64,000 nt of DNA from Haloprofundus salilacus (GCF_020150815.1 NZ_CP083723.1:1488001-1552000), one strand, 5' to 3'; counted from the stretch's first letter, positions 18,705 through 27,290 are shown. Program-made: numbers and translations. The notes: a model not told the origin generated them from the sequence alone.

Positions 18705-19217
18705 TCACTGTTCGAGCAGGCCGTCGACGAGGCGCGTGAACCGGTCGACGAACCGCTCGGGCAGCGACGGTGACACCGACGCGAGCAGTCGGGTGGTCGC
18801 TTCGGGACGCGCCAGCGCGAGCGTCACGCGACCGCGGCTATCGTATTGCTTCTCGACGACCGACTGCTCTTCGAGCCGCTTCGTGTGCCACGAGAGCGTG
18901 CTCCTGGCGATCCCGACCTCCTCCGCGACCTCCGCGGGCGTCGCCTCGCCGTGTTCGAGGAGGACGCCGAGCACGTCGCGGGCCGTCTCCCGACGCACCA
19001 GCGCCAGTACGCCGCGTTCCCACTCGTCGAACGTCGCCGGGTAGTAGTGGGTCTTCCCGTACAGGTGCGTTTCCGCGACCCGCTCGTCGCGGCCGAGTCG
19101 GCGGAGGTGGTACTGGACCTGTCCGGGTGCGAGGTCCAGCGCTCGGACGAGTTCGTTGAAGTGGACGCCCGGGTTGTGCTGGACGTGCGCCGCGATGCGG
19201 TTGCGCGTCGCGCTCAT
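18705..19217 (-). CDS. Transcriptional regulator with two winged-helix domains
   Basis: DNA-binding protein of 170 aa with two winged helix-turn-helix modules: one around 5-60 (HFNELVRALDLAPGQVQYHL) and one around 80-140 (TPAEVAEEVGIARSTLSWHT). The double-HTH arrangement is common among haloarchaeal ArsR-like regulators without a known ligand. The ATG lies 2 nt after the stop of the upstream membrane gene, so the two are co-transcribed, and the metal-binding lipoprotein follows 79 nt later. It probably controls this local cluster. Confidence 0.85.
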   Translation of the reverse strand: MSATRNRIAAHVQHNPGVHFNELVRALDLAPGQVQYHLRRLGRDERVAETHLYGKTHYYPATFDEWERGVLALVRRETARDVLGVLLEHGEATPAEVAEEVGIARSTLSWHTKRLEEQSVVEKQYDSRGRVTLALARPEATTRLLASVSPSLPERFVDRFTRLVDGLLEQ

Positions 19218-19219
19218 CG

Positions 19220-19552
19220 TTACCGATCACCCGCGGGCGCGGCCTGCTCGATGCTCCGCGCGTAGTACACCGCGGCGATGACCAGCGCGACCATGACGAA
19301 GTCGAGCGCGTGTTCGATGGCGTGGTGAGAGGCGAACGGGATGACGCCGCCGATAGTCAAAATCGCGACGCCGCTTCGCGCGAGCAGCGCCGCGAGCGCC
19401 AGCACGACGAGCGTGTGCGAGCGCGACTGCCGGCGCAGCAGCGCGATGAGACCGACGGCGACGATGAGCGTCGAACTGAACCCTGCCAACACGACGGCAG
19501 CCACCTCCGGGGCGCTCATCGTCGGCGCGGCGTGTGCTGAGAACGAGTGCAT
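19220..19552 (-). CDS. Small four-helix membrane protein with intramembrane His cluster (DUF7471-like)
   Basis: Protein of 110 aa with four predicted helices. The segment before the last helix, PFASHHAIEHALDF, places three His and one Glu on one face near the membrane and could coordinate metal or heme. The N-terminus MHSFSAHAAP adds two His; a start at M12 is also possible. It heads the minus-strand unit with the double winged-helix regulator and faces the DyP-like gene across a 141 nt divergent region. Function not known; the DUF name is from memory of similar haloarchaeal proteins. Confidence 0.7.
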   Translation of the reverse strand: MHSFSAHAAPTMSAPEVAAVVLAGFSSTLIVAVGLIALLRRQSRSHTLVVLALAALLARSGVAILTIGGVIPFASHHAIEHALDFVMVALVIAAVYYARSIEQAAPAGDR

Positions 19553-19693
19553 CTCTGTCTCCCCGAGATTACGCGTCGACGGTTATGTGCTGATTGGTGT
19601 GTGCGTCGAACGCCATACCCAGCGCGTCCGTTCTTGCCCGCGTTCGACGGCCGCACCAGAACCCCTATCCCCGGAACGGACCTAGCGACGACG

Positions 19694-20989
19694 ATGAGTC
19701 CGGGGACCGACGAGTGGAGTCGCAGAGACGTGCTGAAAGCCGCCGTCGCCGTCGGCGGCGCGGGCGCGCTCTCGGCCTGTCTCGACCTCACCGACGAACC
19801 CGTCCCAGAGGGCGTCTCCGACCCCTCAACGCTCCCGGCGCGACAGCACGCGTGGGACGACCTGCTCACGCGCGACGGCGCGGAGAACGTCGAACTCCCA
19901 CGGCATCAGACGCTTCTGTACCTTACGCTCGACCGCGAGGGCACGCCGACGTCCGACGACCGGCGCGCGGTGGAGGAGGCGCTGTCGACGCTGGACCGCG
20001 CCTACGAGCGGAGCAACCGGGGGCTGATTTACTCGCTCGCCTACTCGCCGGCGTACTTCTCGCGCTTCGTCGACCCGCTTCCCGAGAACGTCGACCTGCC
20101 GGAACCGCGACGGCTCTCGCCGTTCGAAACTCCTGAATTCGACCGACAGGACGCGCTGTTGCACCTCGCCAGCGACCGCGCCGACGCGCTGATAGAGGCC
20201 GAGGAAGCGCTGACGGGAGAACGAGACACTGCCAACGAGGTGACGATCGAGACGCCGCTTTCCGCCGCGTTCTCGGTTGACTCCCGGCGAACGGGGTTCA
20301 TCGGCAAAGGCATGCCCGCCGAGAAACAGGACGTGGCAGGCATCCCCGACGACGACCCGGTTCCCGAGGAGTCGCCGCTGTTCATGGGATTCAAAGCCGG
20401 GTTCGCGAAGAATCAGGCCTCAGAGGAGTACGTCACCATCCCCGACGGTCCGTTCGCGGGCGCGACGACGAAACACGTCTCGAAACTTCGCCAGCGCCTC
20501 GACGACTGGTACGTCGAGCAGGAGTTCGACGACCGGGTGGCCGAGATGTTCAGCCCCGCACACGCCGAACGCGGCCTCGTCGAGGGTATCGGCGACAACC
20601 TCGGCGACGACAGCGGCGTCACCCCGGAGATAATCGAGAGTGTCCGCGAGCACGCGCAACAGTACGGTCGGGTCGGCCACGCCCAGAAGGCCGCCCGCGC
20701 CAACCGCGACGACGAGGGAAACGTCCGCCTGCTGCGACGGCACTTCGAGTCGACCGACGAGAACGAGGCGAGCCTCCACTTCCCGTCGCTGCAGCGACGA
20801 ATCACCGACTTTGAGGAGGTGCGAGAGGCGATGAACGGGACCGACCTCACCGACGAACCCGCGATCCGCCAGCGCGTGAACAACGGCATCCTGGAGTACA
20901 TCTTCGTGAAGAACCGCGGAAACTTCCTCGTGCCGCCGCGCCGCCTGCGGGTGCTGCCGACGCCGACCGGCGAGGTTCCGGGACTGTGA
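19694..20989 (+). CDS. Tat lipoprotein with DyP/EfeB peroxidase-like fold, degenerate active site (DUF7405-like)
   Basis: Predicted exported protein of 431 aa: Tat motif SRRDVLK (9-15) and lipobox LSAC with Cys29. The C-terminal half matches the DyP-type heme peroxidase plan. GFKAGFAKN (232-240) stands where EfeB has GFKDGTANP, VGHAQKAARANRDD (327-340) provides the axial His329, LLRRHF (346-351) the distal Arg, and LHFPSLQRR the family's closing strand. The Asp of GxxDG is Ala235, so classical peroxidase chemistry is doubtful while heme binding remains possible. Divergent from the regulator operon. ATG 19694 is fixed by the Tat signal. Confidence 0.75.
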   Translation: MSPGTDEWSRRDVLKAAVAVGGAGALSACLDLTDEPVPEGVSDPSTLPARQHAWDDLLTRDGAENVELPRHQTLLYLTLDREGTPTSDDRRAVEEALSTLDRAYERSNRGLIYSLAYSPAYFSRFVDPLPENVDLPEPRRLSPFETPEFDRQDALLHLASDRADALIEAEEALTGERDTANEVTIETPLSAAFSVDSRRTGFIGKGMPAEKQDVAGIPDDDPVPEESPLFMGFKAGFAKNQASEEYVTIPDGPFAGATTKHVSKLRQRLDDWYVEQEFDDRVAEMFSPAHAERGLVEGIGDNLGDDSGVTPEIIESVREHAQQYGRVGHAQKAARANRDDEGNVRLLRRHFESTDENEASLHFPSLQRRITDFEEVREAMNGTDLTDEPAIRQRVNNGILEYIFVKNRGNFLVPPRRLRVLPTPTGEVPGL

Positions 20990-20997
20990 ATTTCCGG

Positions 20998-21177
20998 TTA
21001 TCGCTCTCTGTCGGCTGACTCGGAGTCGGAGTCAGTATCTCCGTCGGCATGGGTGAACGCCTGGAGGCATCGGTAACAGCGGTAGATACGCTTATTTCCG
21101 AAGTATGTGCCGCCGGTTCGCTTCCTCAGCACCAGTCTACTTCCACACTTCGGACAGGCGGGGTTGCCAAACACCAT
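20998..21177 (-). CDS. Small zinc-ribbon protein (59 aa)
   Basis: Reads MVFGNPACPKCGSRLVLRKR, then FGNKRIYRCYRCLQAF and an acidic Asp/Ser tail. Two Cys-x2-Cys knuckles 24 residues apart form a complete zinc ribbon, of the type seen in haloarchaeal microproteins and in the N-terminal ribbon of some transposase regulators. ATG 21177 is the only sensible start. It converges with the DyP-like gene 8 nt away and follows the large membrane gene by 44 nt on the same strand. DNA or protein binding is an inference. Confidence 0.72.
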   Translation of the reverse strand: MVFGNPACPKCGSRLVLRKRTGGTYFGNKRIYRCYRCLQAFTHADGDTDSDSESADRER

Positions 21178-21221
21178 TCGCGTGATGTTCCCTACATACC
21201 AACGCTACGACAAATGCGTTT

Positions 21222-22679
21222 TCAAACGGCAACCGGCCGCGAGATGATCCACAGCGACAGCACCGTGTAGCCGACCATGAGCGTCGCCAGCGGCGCGTGG
21301 GCCGCGAGCGCCGACCGACTATCGCCCGCGACGCGCCGGGAGACAGCGTCGGCGGCGACGACTGCGACGACGTGGCCGAGGACGACCAGGGCGACCTGCG
21401 TCAGCCAGAATGCGGGCAAAGTGAGCCAAAACAGCGGATCGACTGTCTCCGCGCCGACGGCGCTCGGCAACGCCCCGAGGCCAGTGAGCGCGTAGCCGTA
21501 GTTGTGCGCCACCTCGTAGGCGGCCGCGATGGGCAGAAGCGTCGCCGCGAACGCCGTCGCCGACGTGTGATGCGAGTCGCCGTGGTCGCCTTCGTTGCCG
21601 ACATACGCCGAGACGACGCGAGCGACGGTGGCGAAGGCGGCGAGAAACCCCGCGAGACCGACGAAGTATAGCGTCAAACTCGCCTCGGGACCCAGACCGG
21701 TCACGTCGCGTAGGCTGTAGAAGATCGCCTGATACTCCGGTGAGGCGGAGAAGCCGTCGAAGCTCACCGTGTAGACCGCGGCGACGACGAACGCGGCTTC
21801 TGCGATCGAAACGGGGGACAGACAGCCGCGCCACGGCGGGCGAGCGACGACCTGCCACTCCCCGTTCCCGCCACTGCCCTCGTCCTCAGCGCGGACCGTG
21901 CGGAGCGGCGCGACTCGACCGAGCAGTCGGTAGAGAATCGACAGCGGGTCCGCGCGGTCGAACCACGTCAAACCGAAGACGACGCCGCCGGCGAGCATTG
22001 TGAGCGCGTAGCCCGCGACCAGCGCCGCGGTCAGCGACGGCCGCGACGGTATCACGGTCAGGTTCTCGGCGACGCCGACGAGGAGCAGAAAGCCGACGAC
22101 TGCGGGCCATTCGCCGAGTTGCTCCGGATACGCTCGGAGTCGCACTTCACCGCCTTCGAGCCGGCAGAGGAGGCGATAGAGGTTCCGCCACGGCGAGAGC
22201 GTCCCCCACGGGGACCCGACGACGACGGAGACGAGCGCGACTCCCTTGAACCACACCGGCCAGACGAACAGCGTCGCGAAGTTCGTCGACGGTGCGCTCG
22301 GCCCGATCGCGCCGTGGACCAGTGCCGCGACGATTGCGAGGAAGAAGCCTCCGCCCGCGACGGCGCGAACGAGTTTCGCGGGGGTCGACGGAACGGCCGC
22401 GAGCGTCGACACGGAACGACCGGCCGGTGACGTTTCGACACGTCCGGTCCCCTTCGCCGACGGACGTCTCTTCCGGCCTGCGAGAACTGCGGCCGTCAGT
22501 CCGACCGTCGCCCCCGCGCCGAGAAACAGCAGCGAGAGCGGAATCGGCGACTCGAAGCGCGTCGCCACCTGGTGGGCCGCGACCGGCGTCGACAGCAGCG
22601 AGACGGCGACGAGGCCGACGATGACGGCGGCGAAAACGCCGGTGATGTGCGACGACGCGCAGCCAGAGAGCCTTCGCAT
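21222..22679 (-). CDS. Polytopic membrane protein of the metal/heme-like cluster
   Basis: Integral membrane protein of 485 aa with a cleavable-looking signal (VAVSLLSTPVAAHQ) and about eleven helices. A His-rich loop, GNEGDHGDSHHTS (about 398-410), and EVAHNYGYALTG in the following helix could bind a metal. The start AHQVATRFESPIPLSLLF recalls a family of bacterial membrane proteins loosely annotated as fenitrothion hydrolase, whose function is not established. There is no REXXE motif, so it is not an FTR1/EfeU iron permease. It follows the propeller gene by 61 nt on the same strand and is probably co-transcribed with it. Confidence 0.72.
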   Translation of the reverse strand: MRRLSGCASSHITGVFAAVIVGLVAVSLLSTPVAAHQVATRFESPIPLSLLFLGAGATVGLTAAVLAGRKRRPSAKGTGRVETSPAGRSVSTLAAVPSTPAKLVRAVAGGGFFLAIVAALVHGAIGPSAPSTNFATLFVWPVWFKGVALVSVVVGSPWGTLSPWRNLYRLLCRLEGGEVRLRAYPEQLGEWPAVVGFLLLVGVAENLTVIPSRPSLTAALVAGYALTMLAGGVVFGLTWFDRADPLSILYRLLGRVAPLRTVRAEDEGSGGNGEWQVVARPPWRGCLSPVSIAEAAFVVAAVYTVSFDGFSASPEYQAIFYSLRDVTGLGPEASLTLYFVGLAGFLAAFATVARVVSAYVGNEGDHGDSHHTSATAFAATLLPIAAAYEVAHNYGYALTGLGALPSAVGAETVDPLFWLTLPAFWLTQVALVVLGHVVAVVAADAVSRRVAGDSRSALAAHAPLATLMVGYTVLSLWIISRPVAV

Positions 22680-22740
22680 ACTCGACGGTGGGACAGTGCA
22701 GTGAAAACCCGCGCGGTTCGTCGGCACGGCGGTCACGAGG

Positions 22741-23976
22741 TCAGTCGGTCGCGTACTCCAGCGCCGCGACCCGTCCGTCACCGTAGCGGACGAGAATCTC
22801 GTCGTCTCCGTCGCCGTCGATATCGGAGAGCGTCGGATAAACCCACGCCGGCACGTCGCGTTCGTACGTCGCGAGCGTCTCGCCGGAGGTGGGGTCGAGA
22901 ACCGACACCGAACCCTCGTTGGTGAGCGCGACGAGTTCCGGAGCGCCGTCGCCGTCGAGGTCGCCGAGTTTCGGCGCGGGATGCTGGGCGGCCTCGCCGG
23001 TCGAAACCGTCGCTTCCCACTCGGTGTCGCTGCTGTCCGCGTCGAATGCGACGACGCGCCCGTCGGTGAGCGTCGCGTACACCTCGGCGTCGCTGTCGTC
23101 GTCGCCGTTGCCGACCGCACCGACGCGCGGGTTGCCGTCGAACGTGACGCTCCACCGCTCGCTTCCGTTCCGGCCGTCGAGAGCTGTGACTTCGCCGCTC
23201 GTGCCGACGAAGATGTCGACCGCGTCGCTATTCGCCTCGCCGTCCGCCTCGCCGACCGCCATCGACGCGACACCCCCGCCCTCACCACCGCCGCGCCACT
23301 CGACGTTTCCGTCGGCGTCAAGCAGAACCGGACCGTCGCTCGTTCCGAACAGCGTCTCGTTCGCGCCGTCGCCGTCGACGTCAGCGACGACGGGCGTCGG
23401 GAACGTCGACGCACCGAGATCCGCGCGCCACAGCACGTCGCCGGTTTCGCCGTCGACAACGACTGCGCCGCCGGCGATGTCGCTGGCGACCAGTTCGGAG
23501 TCGCCGTCGCCGGTCAAATCGCCCACCGTGGGAGCGCCGTAGCCGTAGGTGTCCATCGGAACGCGGTACCGCTCGGCGCCGTCGGCATCGAAGACGACGA
23601 GCGCTTCCTCGGTGGTGACGACGGCGACTTCGGGCGAGTCGTCGCCCGTCAGGTCGGCGACGACGGGTTCGGTCAGCGCATGCGGCGTGCAGTTCGCCTC
23701 GGGGACGGTGTAGCGCCAGCGCGTCTCGCCGTTGTCGTCGAGGCGGACAAGCGAACACTCGCCGAGCGGGACGCCGTCGCGCTCCGGGACGCTCACCGGC
23801 GCGACGACGACATCTCCGTCCGCACCGACGGCGTGGTGGTTCGCTAACGTGTCGCGTGCGGTGTCGCTCATCCACTGTTCGCGCAACTCGGGCCCGCCGT
23901 CGGTCAGCGCGACGCCCGCGACGGCGACGAGTGAAAGCGAGAGAACGACGAGGGCGGCGAGCGTCCGGCGACGCAT
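22741..23976 (-). CDS. Exported FG-GAP/VCBS propeller protein
   Basis: Secreted or membrane-anchored protein of 411 aa with an N-terminal hydrophobic segment (LAALVVLSLSLVAVAGVAL). Seven repeats are visible, most with the calcium-binding core D-x-D/T-G-D-x-x-x-E (VADLTGDDSPEVAVV, VGDLTGDGDSELVAS, VADVDGDGANETLFG, GDLDGDGAPELVAL, SDIDGDGDDEILVR and two divergent copies), consistent with a seven-bladed beta-propeller. Two Cys near residues 78-97 may form a disulfide. It probably acts on the cell surface in ligand or partner binding and leads the two- or three-gene unit with the polytopic membrane protein. Confidence 0.85.
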   Translation of the reverse strand: MRRRTLAALVVLSLSLVAVAGVALTDGGPELREQWMSDTARDTLANHHAVGADGDVVVAPVSVPERDGVPLGECSLVRLDDNGETRWRYTVPEANCTPHALTEPVVADLTGDDSPEVAVVTTEEALVVFDADGAERYRVPMDTYGYGAPTVGDLTGDGDSELVASDIAGGAVVVDGETGDVLWRADLGASTFPTPVVADVDGDGANETLFGTSDGPVLLDADGNVEWRGGGEGGGVASMAVGEADGEANSDAVDIFVGTSGEVTALDGRNGSERWSVTFDGNPRVGAVGNGDDDSDAEVYATLTDGRVVAFDADSSDTEWEATVSTGEAAQHPAPKLGDLDGDGAPELVALTNEGSVSVLDPTSGETLATYERDVPAWVYPTLSDIDGDGDDEILVRYGDGRVAALEYATD

Positions 23977-24193
23977 CAGAGGACACCCGCGCTACGTTTA
24001 CCGACGCGGGAGACGCGGGCGACGCAGATTACGCCCGCGAGAAGGTCGACCGCCGCGAATCGAAGACCGCGCAGTCGGTTCATCGCCGGACGCTAGGAAT
24101 CGGGCCACCAAGTCAGGATTGGTCCGTCCGTCGAAGTCGACGACGAGTCTGCGAGAGTGATAGATACTTGTTCACACAGTACATACATCTGCT

Positions 24194-24580
24194 ATGCCTA
24201 CCGTACAGTTCCGCGGACGAGAAATCGAGTGCGAGAAGGGGACAGTACTCCGCGACGTGTTGCTGGCGGCCGGACTGTCGCCGCACAACGGGCGCGCACA
24301 GCAACTGAACTGCCGGGGTCACGCGACGTGCGGGACGTGCGCCGTCGAAGCGGACGGCGACGTAAGCGAGATGAGGAGTCAGGAACGCCGCAGACTTTCG
24401 CTGCCGCCGCACAGCCTCGACTCGGGGCTTAGACTCTCCTGTCAGACGCGGGTCGAAGGCGACGTGGGCGTCACGAAGTACGAGGGATTCTGGGGGCAGC
24501 GCGTCGACGGCGCGCAGGGCGGTTCGGACGAGCGCGACGTATCGAACGAACGCGACGACGCGACCGCCGACCGTGTCTGA
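24194..24580 (+). CDS. [2Fe-2S] ferredoxin
   Basis: Plant-type ferredoxin-like protein of 128 aa. Cluster ligands are Cys40, Cys46 and Cys49 (NCRGHATCGTCAVE) and Cys83 (LSCQTRV), the C-x5-C-x2-C pattern of adrenodoxin-like and Isc-type ferredoxins rather than the C-x4-C-x2-C of the abundant haloarchaeal ferredoxin. A C-terminal acidic tail is probably disordered. A TATA-like GATACT about 27 nt upstream suggests a leaderless transcript. Redox partner unknown; the convergent 3-hydroxyacyl-CoA dehydrogenase is 6 nt away. Confidence 0.9.
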   Translation: MPTVQFRGREIECEKGTVLRDVLLAAGLSPHNGRAQQLNCRGHATCGTCAVEADGDVSEMRSQERRRLSLPPHSLDSGLRLSCQTRVEGDVGVTKYEGFWGQRVDGAQGGSDERDVSNERDDATADRV

Positions 24581-24586
24581 GCGCCT

Positions 24587-25444
24587 TCAGTACTCGTAGA
24601 AGCCTTTGCCCGTCTTTTTGCCGAGGTCGCCGGCGTCGACCTTCCGCTTCAACAGATAGGCGGGTTTGTAGCGGTCGCCGAGCTCCTCGAACAGCGTCTC
24701 GCTGGCGTCAAGACAGATGTCGAGACCGATGTGGTCGGCCAACTGGAGCGGACCCATCGGGACGTTCGTTCCGAGTTTCATCCCCTTGTCGATGTCCTCC
24801 TTGGAGGCGACGCCCTCGTCGTAGGCGCGGATTCCCTCGTTGAGCCACGGCATCAGGATACGGTTGGTGACGAAGCCCGGTTTGTCGTCGGACTCCCACG
24901 TCTCCTTGCCGAGATCCTCGGAGAACTCGTGGGCGAAGTCGAGCACGTCGGCGTCCGTCTTCTCGCCGCGGACCACCTCGACGCCGGTCATGATCGGGAC
25001 GGGGTTCATGAAGTGGAGGCCGACGACGAGCTCCGGGCGGTCGGTGGCGCTCGCGATGGTCGTAATCGACAGGGTGGAGGTGTTCGTCGCCAGCACCACG
25101 TCCTCGTCAACGACTTCGTCGAGGTCGGCGAAGATATCCTGTTTGATCTCCATGTTCTCGACGGCCGCTTCGACGACGAGATCGCAGTCGGCGAGCTCTC
25201 CTAACTTTGTGGTGCCGGTGATACGACCCTGAATCGCCTCGGCTTCGTCCGAATCGAGTTTCTCTTTCGAGACGAACTGCGAGAGACTGTCCTCGATGGC
25301 CGAGAAGCCGCGGTCGAGGAACTCCTGTTTCAGGTCGCGCATCACCACGTCGTAGCCCGCTGTGGCGGCGACCTGGGCGATGCCGTTTCCCATCGTTCCC
25401 GCGCCGACGACGCCGACCGTCCGAATGTCATCTACGTTCCGCAT
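24587..25444 (-). CDS. hbd: 3-hydroxyacyl-CoA dehydrogenase
   Basis: NAD-dependent dehydrogenase of 285 aa that oxidises 3-hydroxyacyl-CoA to 3-oxoacyl-CoA, in fatty acid oxidation or the reverse step of polyhydroxyalkanoate and C4 metabolism. The Rossmann motif [14 protein letters not shown], the catalytic His in [10 protein letters not shown], and the C-terminal helical domain with KPGFVTNRI and [19 protein letters not shown] are complete. The length is that of stand-alone enzymes of the 3-hydroxybutyryl-CoA dehydrogenase type. Confidence 0.95.
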   Translation of the reverse strand: MRNVDDIRTVGVVGAGTMGNGIAQVAATAGYDVVMRDLKQEFLDRGFSAIEDSLSQFVSKEKLDSDEAEAIQGRITGTTKLGELADCDLVVEAAVENMEIKQDIFADLDEVVDEDVVLATNTSTLSITTIASATDRPELVVGLHFMNPVPIMTGVEVVRGEKTDADVLDFAHEFSEDLGKETWESDDKPGFVTNRILMPWLNEGIRAYDEGVASKEDIDKGMKLGTNVPMGPLQLADHIGLDICLDASETLFEELGDRYKPAYLLKRKVDAGDLGKKTGKGFYEY

Positions 25445-25671
25445 AGTCCCGTCTGCTCCGGGGAGTTACCTAAGAGTAGCGGAGCGTCGGTGGGACCGGT
25501 GAAAGCGACTGGAACGGACGAACCCGACGCGCTCGCGGCGACGTGAATCGGCAAACACTGACGAGCACCGACTGGAATCGAGTAGAATCGACCGGATCCG
25601 CGTTTCGTTCCACTCGACCGACAGCTACAGAAACGTTGAAGTGACGATACAGAAAGAGATGATTGATTGGT

Positions 25672-26313
25672 GTGCCGGACAGTCAAGAGAAGGGTAACGT
25701 CGGAGACCTCACCGCGCTCCACCACGTCGGACCAGCGACCGCGACGGTGCTCCGAGACGCCGATATGACCGCTGACGACGTGCAGCGAAAGCGCGTCTCC
25801 TACACGGAGTTGGTCGAGGCGGGCGTCAATCCGGGCGTCGCTGCGCGCATCCGCCGCTCGCACTCGCTGTCGTGGTCGTTCGAGTCCAGCGGGCGGGACC
25901 TCGAACGGCGGTCGGCACAGGTCAGGGGCCTCGGCGACGCCGAGCGAGCGTGGGTCGCCGCGAGTTCCGGCGACTGGGAGTCTCAGGAGGCACCGGAGAG
26001 CGACCCGGACGACGAGTGGTCTCACGGGGCGTCGCCGACCGCCGACTCGTCCTCGGCGGCCGACGCGGCGGAGACGGACGGAAGCGGCGACTCGACGGCG
26101 GCCGAGGCCGCGTGGCGCGCGCGCAGCAGTCCGACGCCGCTCACCGTCCTCGACTGCGTGGACGACGACGACGCCGCGATGCTCGCCGAGGCCGGAATTA
26201 CGTCGGTTCGGAGCCTCACGACGGCGAACCCCGACCACGTCGCCGACGTGCTCGAACTGGACGTGACGGTCGTTCGCCGGTGGCACGCCGAGGCGCTCCG
26301 CCACCGCGAGTAA
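25672..26313 (+). CDS. Helix-hairpin-helix-like protein (DUF7409-like)
   Basis: Acidic protein of 213 aa with two copies of a helix-hairpin-helix-like module. The N-terminal one reads DLTALHHVGPATATVLRDAD and the C-terminal one LAEAGITSVRSLTTANPDHV; a Ser/Ala/Glu-rich linker separates them. Such modules bind DNA non-specifically or act as protein adaptors. GTG at 25672 gives MPDSQEKG and is preferred to a TTG three codons upstream. It precedes the aldolase gene by 146 nt but that gene has its own promoter, so they are likely independent. Confidence 0.65.
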   Translation: MPDSQEKGNVGDLTALHHVGPATATVLRDADMTADDVQRKRVSYTELVEAGVNPGVAARIRRSHSLSWSFESSGRDLERRSAQVRGLGDAERAWVAASSGDWESQEAPESDPDDEWSHGASPTADSSSAADAAETDGSGDSTAAEAAWRARSSPTPLTVLDCVDDDDAAMLAEAGITSVRSLTTANPDHVADVLELDVTVVRRWHAEALRHRE

Positions 26314-26428
26314 CTATTTACTCATAGAGTAGTAAGTCACCCGTTCCTATGGGCAGAGCTGAGGATCGATTTTCGTCGCTCTCGGGCGATTACACGCGTT
26401 TTCTCCGGAGTCGAACTCGGACCAATGA

Positions 26429-26437
26429 TTTATATAG
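26429..26437 (+). promoter_or_regulatory. TATA box of the aldolase/FBPase operon
   Basis: TTTATATAG, a strong TATA box about 26 nt before the aldolase ATG at 26460, implying a leaderless mRNA. It lies inside any longer reading of the aldolase and so rules out the in-frame ATG at 26349. Confidence 0.65.
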
Positions 26438-26459
26438 CAGTTCACCGGATTTTGAACCG

Positions 26460-27290
26460 ATGATTCCATCGGCAGATGCAGCCATCACACGGGACGACAG
26501 AGCGCTGATTCTCGCCTACGACCACGGCTTGGAGCACGGTCCGGTGGACTTCGAGGACGTGCCGGAATCGAGCGACCCCGAGACGGTGTTCGACGTCGCG
26601 ACCCACGACGCCGTGACGGCACTGGCGGTCCAGAAGGGTCTCGCGGAGGGCTACTACCCCTCCTACGAGGACGACGTGAACCTCCTGTTGAAACTCAACG
26701 GCACGTCGAACCTCTGGATGGGCGAACCGAACAGCGCGGTGAACTGCAGCGTCGACTACGCCGCCGAACTCGGCGCGGACGCCATCGGCTTCACCGTCTA
26801 CGGCGGGTCGAACCACGAGATAGAGATGGTAGAGGAGTTCCGCGAGGCCCACGAGGCCGCCCGCGAGCACAACATGGGCGTCGTCATGTGGTCGTACCCG
26901 CGCGGGCAGGGACTGAAGAACGACACCGCCGCCGGCACCATCTCGTACGCCGCGCGACTGGGGCTGGAACTCGGCGCGGACATCACGAAAGTGAAATATC
27001 CGGGGTCGGCCGAGGCGATGCAGTGGGCCTGCGAGTCCGCCGCCGGGTCGAAAGTCGTGATGAGCGGCGGGTCGAAGACGTCCGACCGCGACTTCCTCAC
27101 GACGGTCGAGACGGCGATGCGCGCCGGCGCGTCGGGCCTCGCGGTCGGGCGTAACGTCTTCCAGCGCGAGAACCCTACGGAGCTGCTTGACGCGCTCGAA
27201 GCCGTCATCTTTGAGGACGCGACAGCCGACGACGCGCTCGGTCTCATGTCGTCAACCAGCCAGAACCCCGCCGCCGCCTCCGACGACTGA
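26460..27290 (+). CDS. fba: Archaeal class I fructose-bisphosphate aldolase
   Basis: DhnA/FbaB-type Schiff-base aldolase of 276 aa, interconverting fructose 1,6-bisphosphate with glyceraldehyde 3-phosphate and dihydroxyacetone phosphate. Signatures include [11 protein letters not shown] at the N-terminus, [10 protein letters not shown], the Schiff-base region TKVKYPG (176-182) and the phosphate-binding GGSKTSDR and [10 protein letters not shown]. The stop TGA overlaps the ATG of the FBPase gene by one base. The pair encodes two consecutive gluconeogenic steps. Confidence 0.95.
   Translation: MIPSADAAITRDDRALILAYDHGLEHGPVDFEDVPESSDPETVFDVATHDAVTALAVQKGLAEGYYPSYEDDVNLLLKLNGTSNLWMGEPNSAVNCSVDYAAELGADAIGFTVYGGSNHEIEMVEEFREAHEAAREHNMGVVMWSYPRGQGLKNDTAAGTISYAARLGLELGADITKVKYPGSAEAMQWACESAAGSKVVMSGGSKTSDRDFLTTVETAMRAGASGLAVGRNVFQRENPTELLDALEAVIFEDATADDALGLMSSTSQNPAAASDD

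Noticed and set aside
21222-22679. Identification of the 485-aa membrane protein as an iron permease
   Set aside because: It lacks the REXXE motifs of FTR1/EfeU; only its neighbours suggest a metal role.
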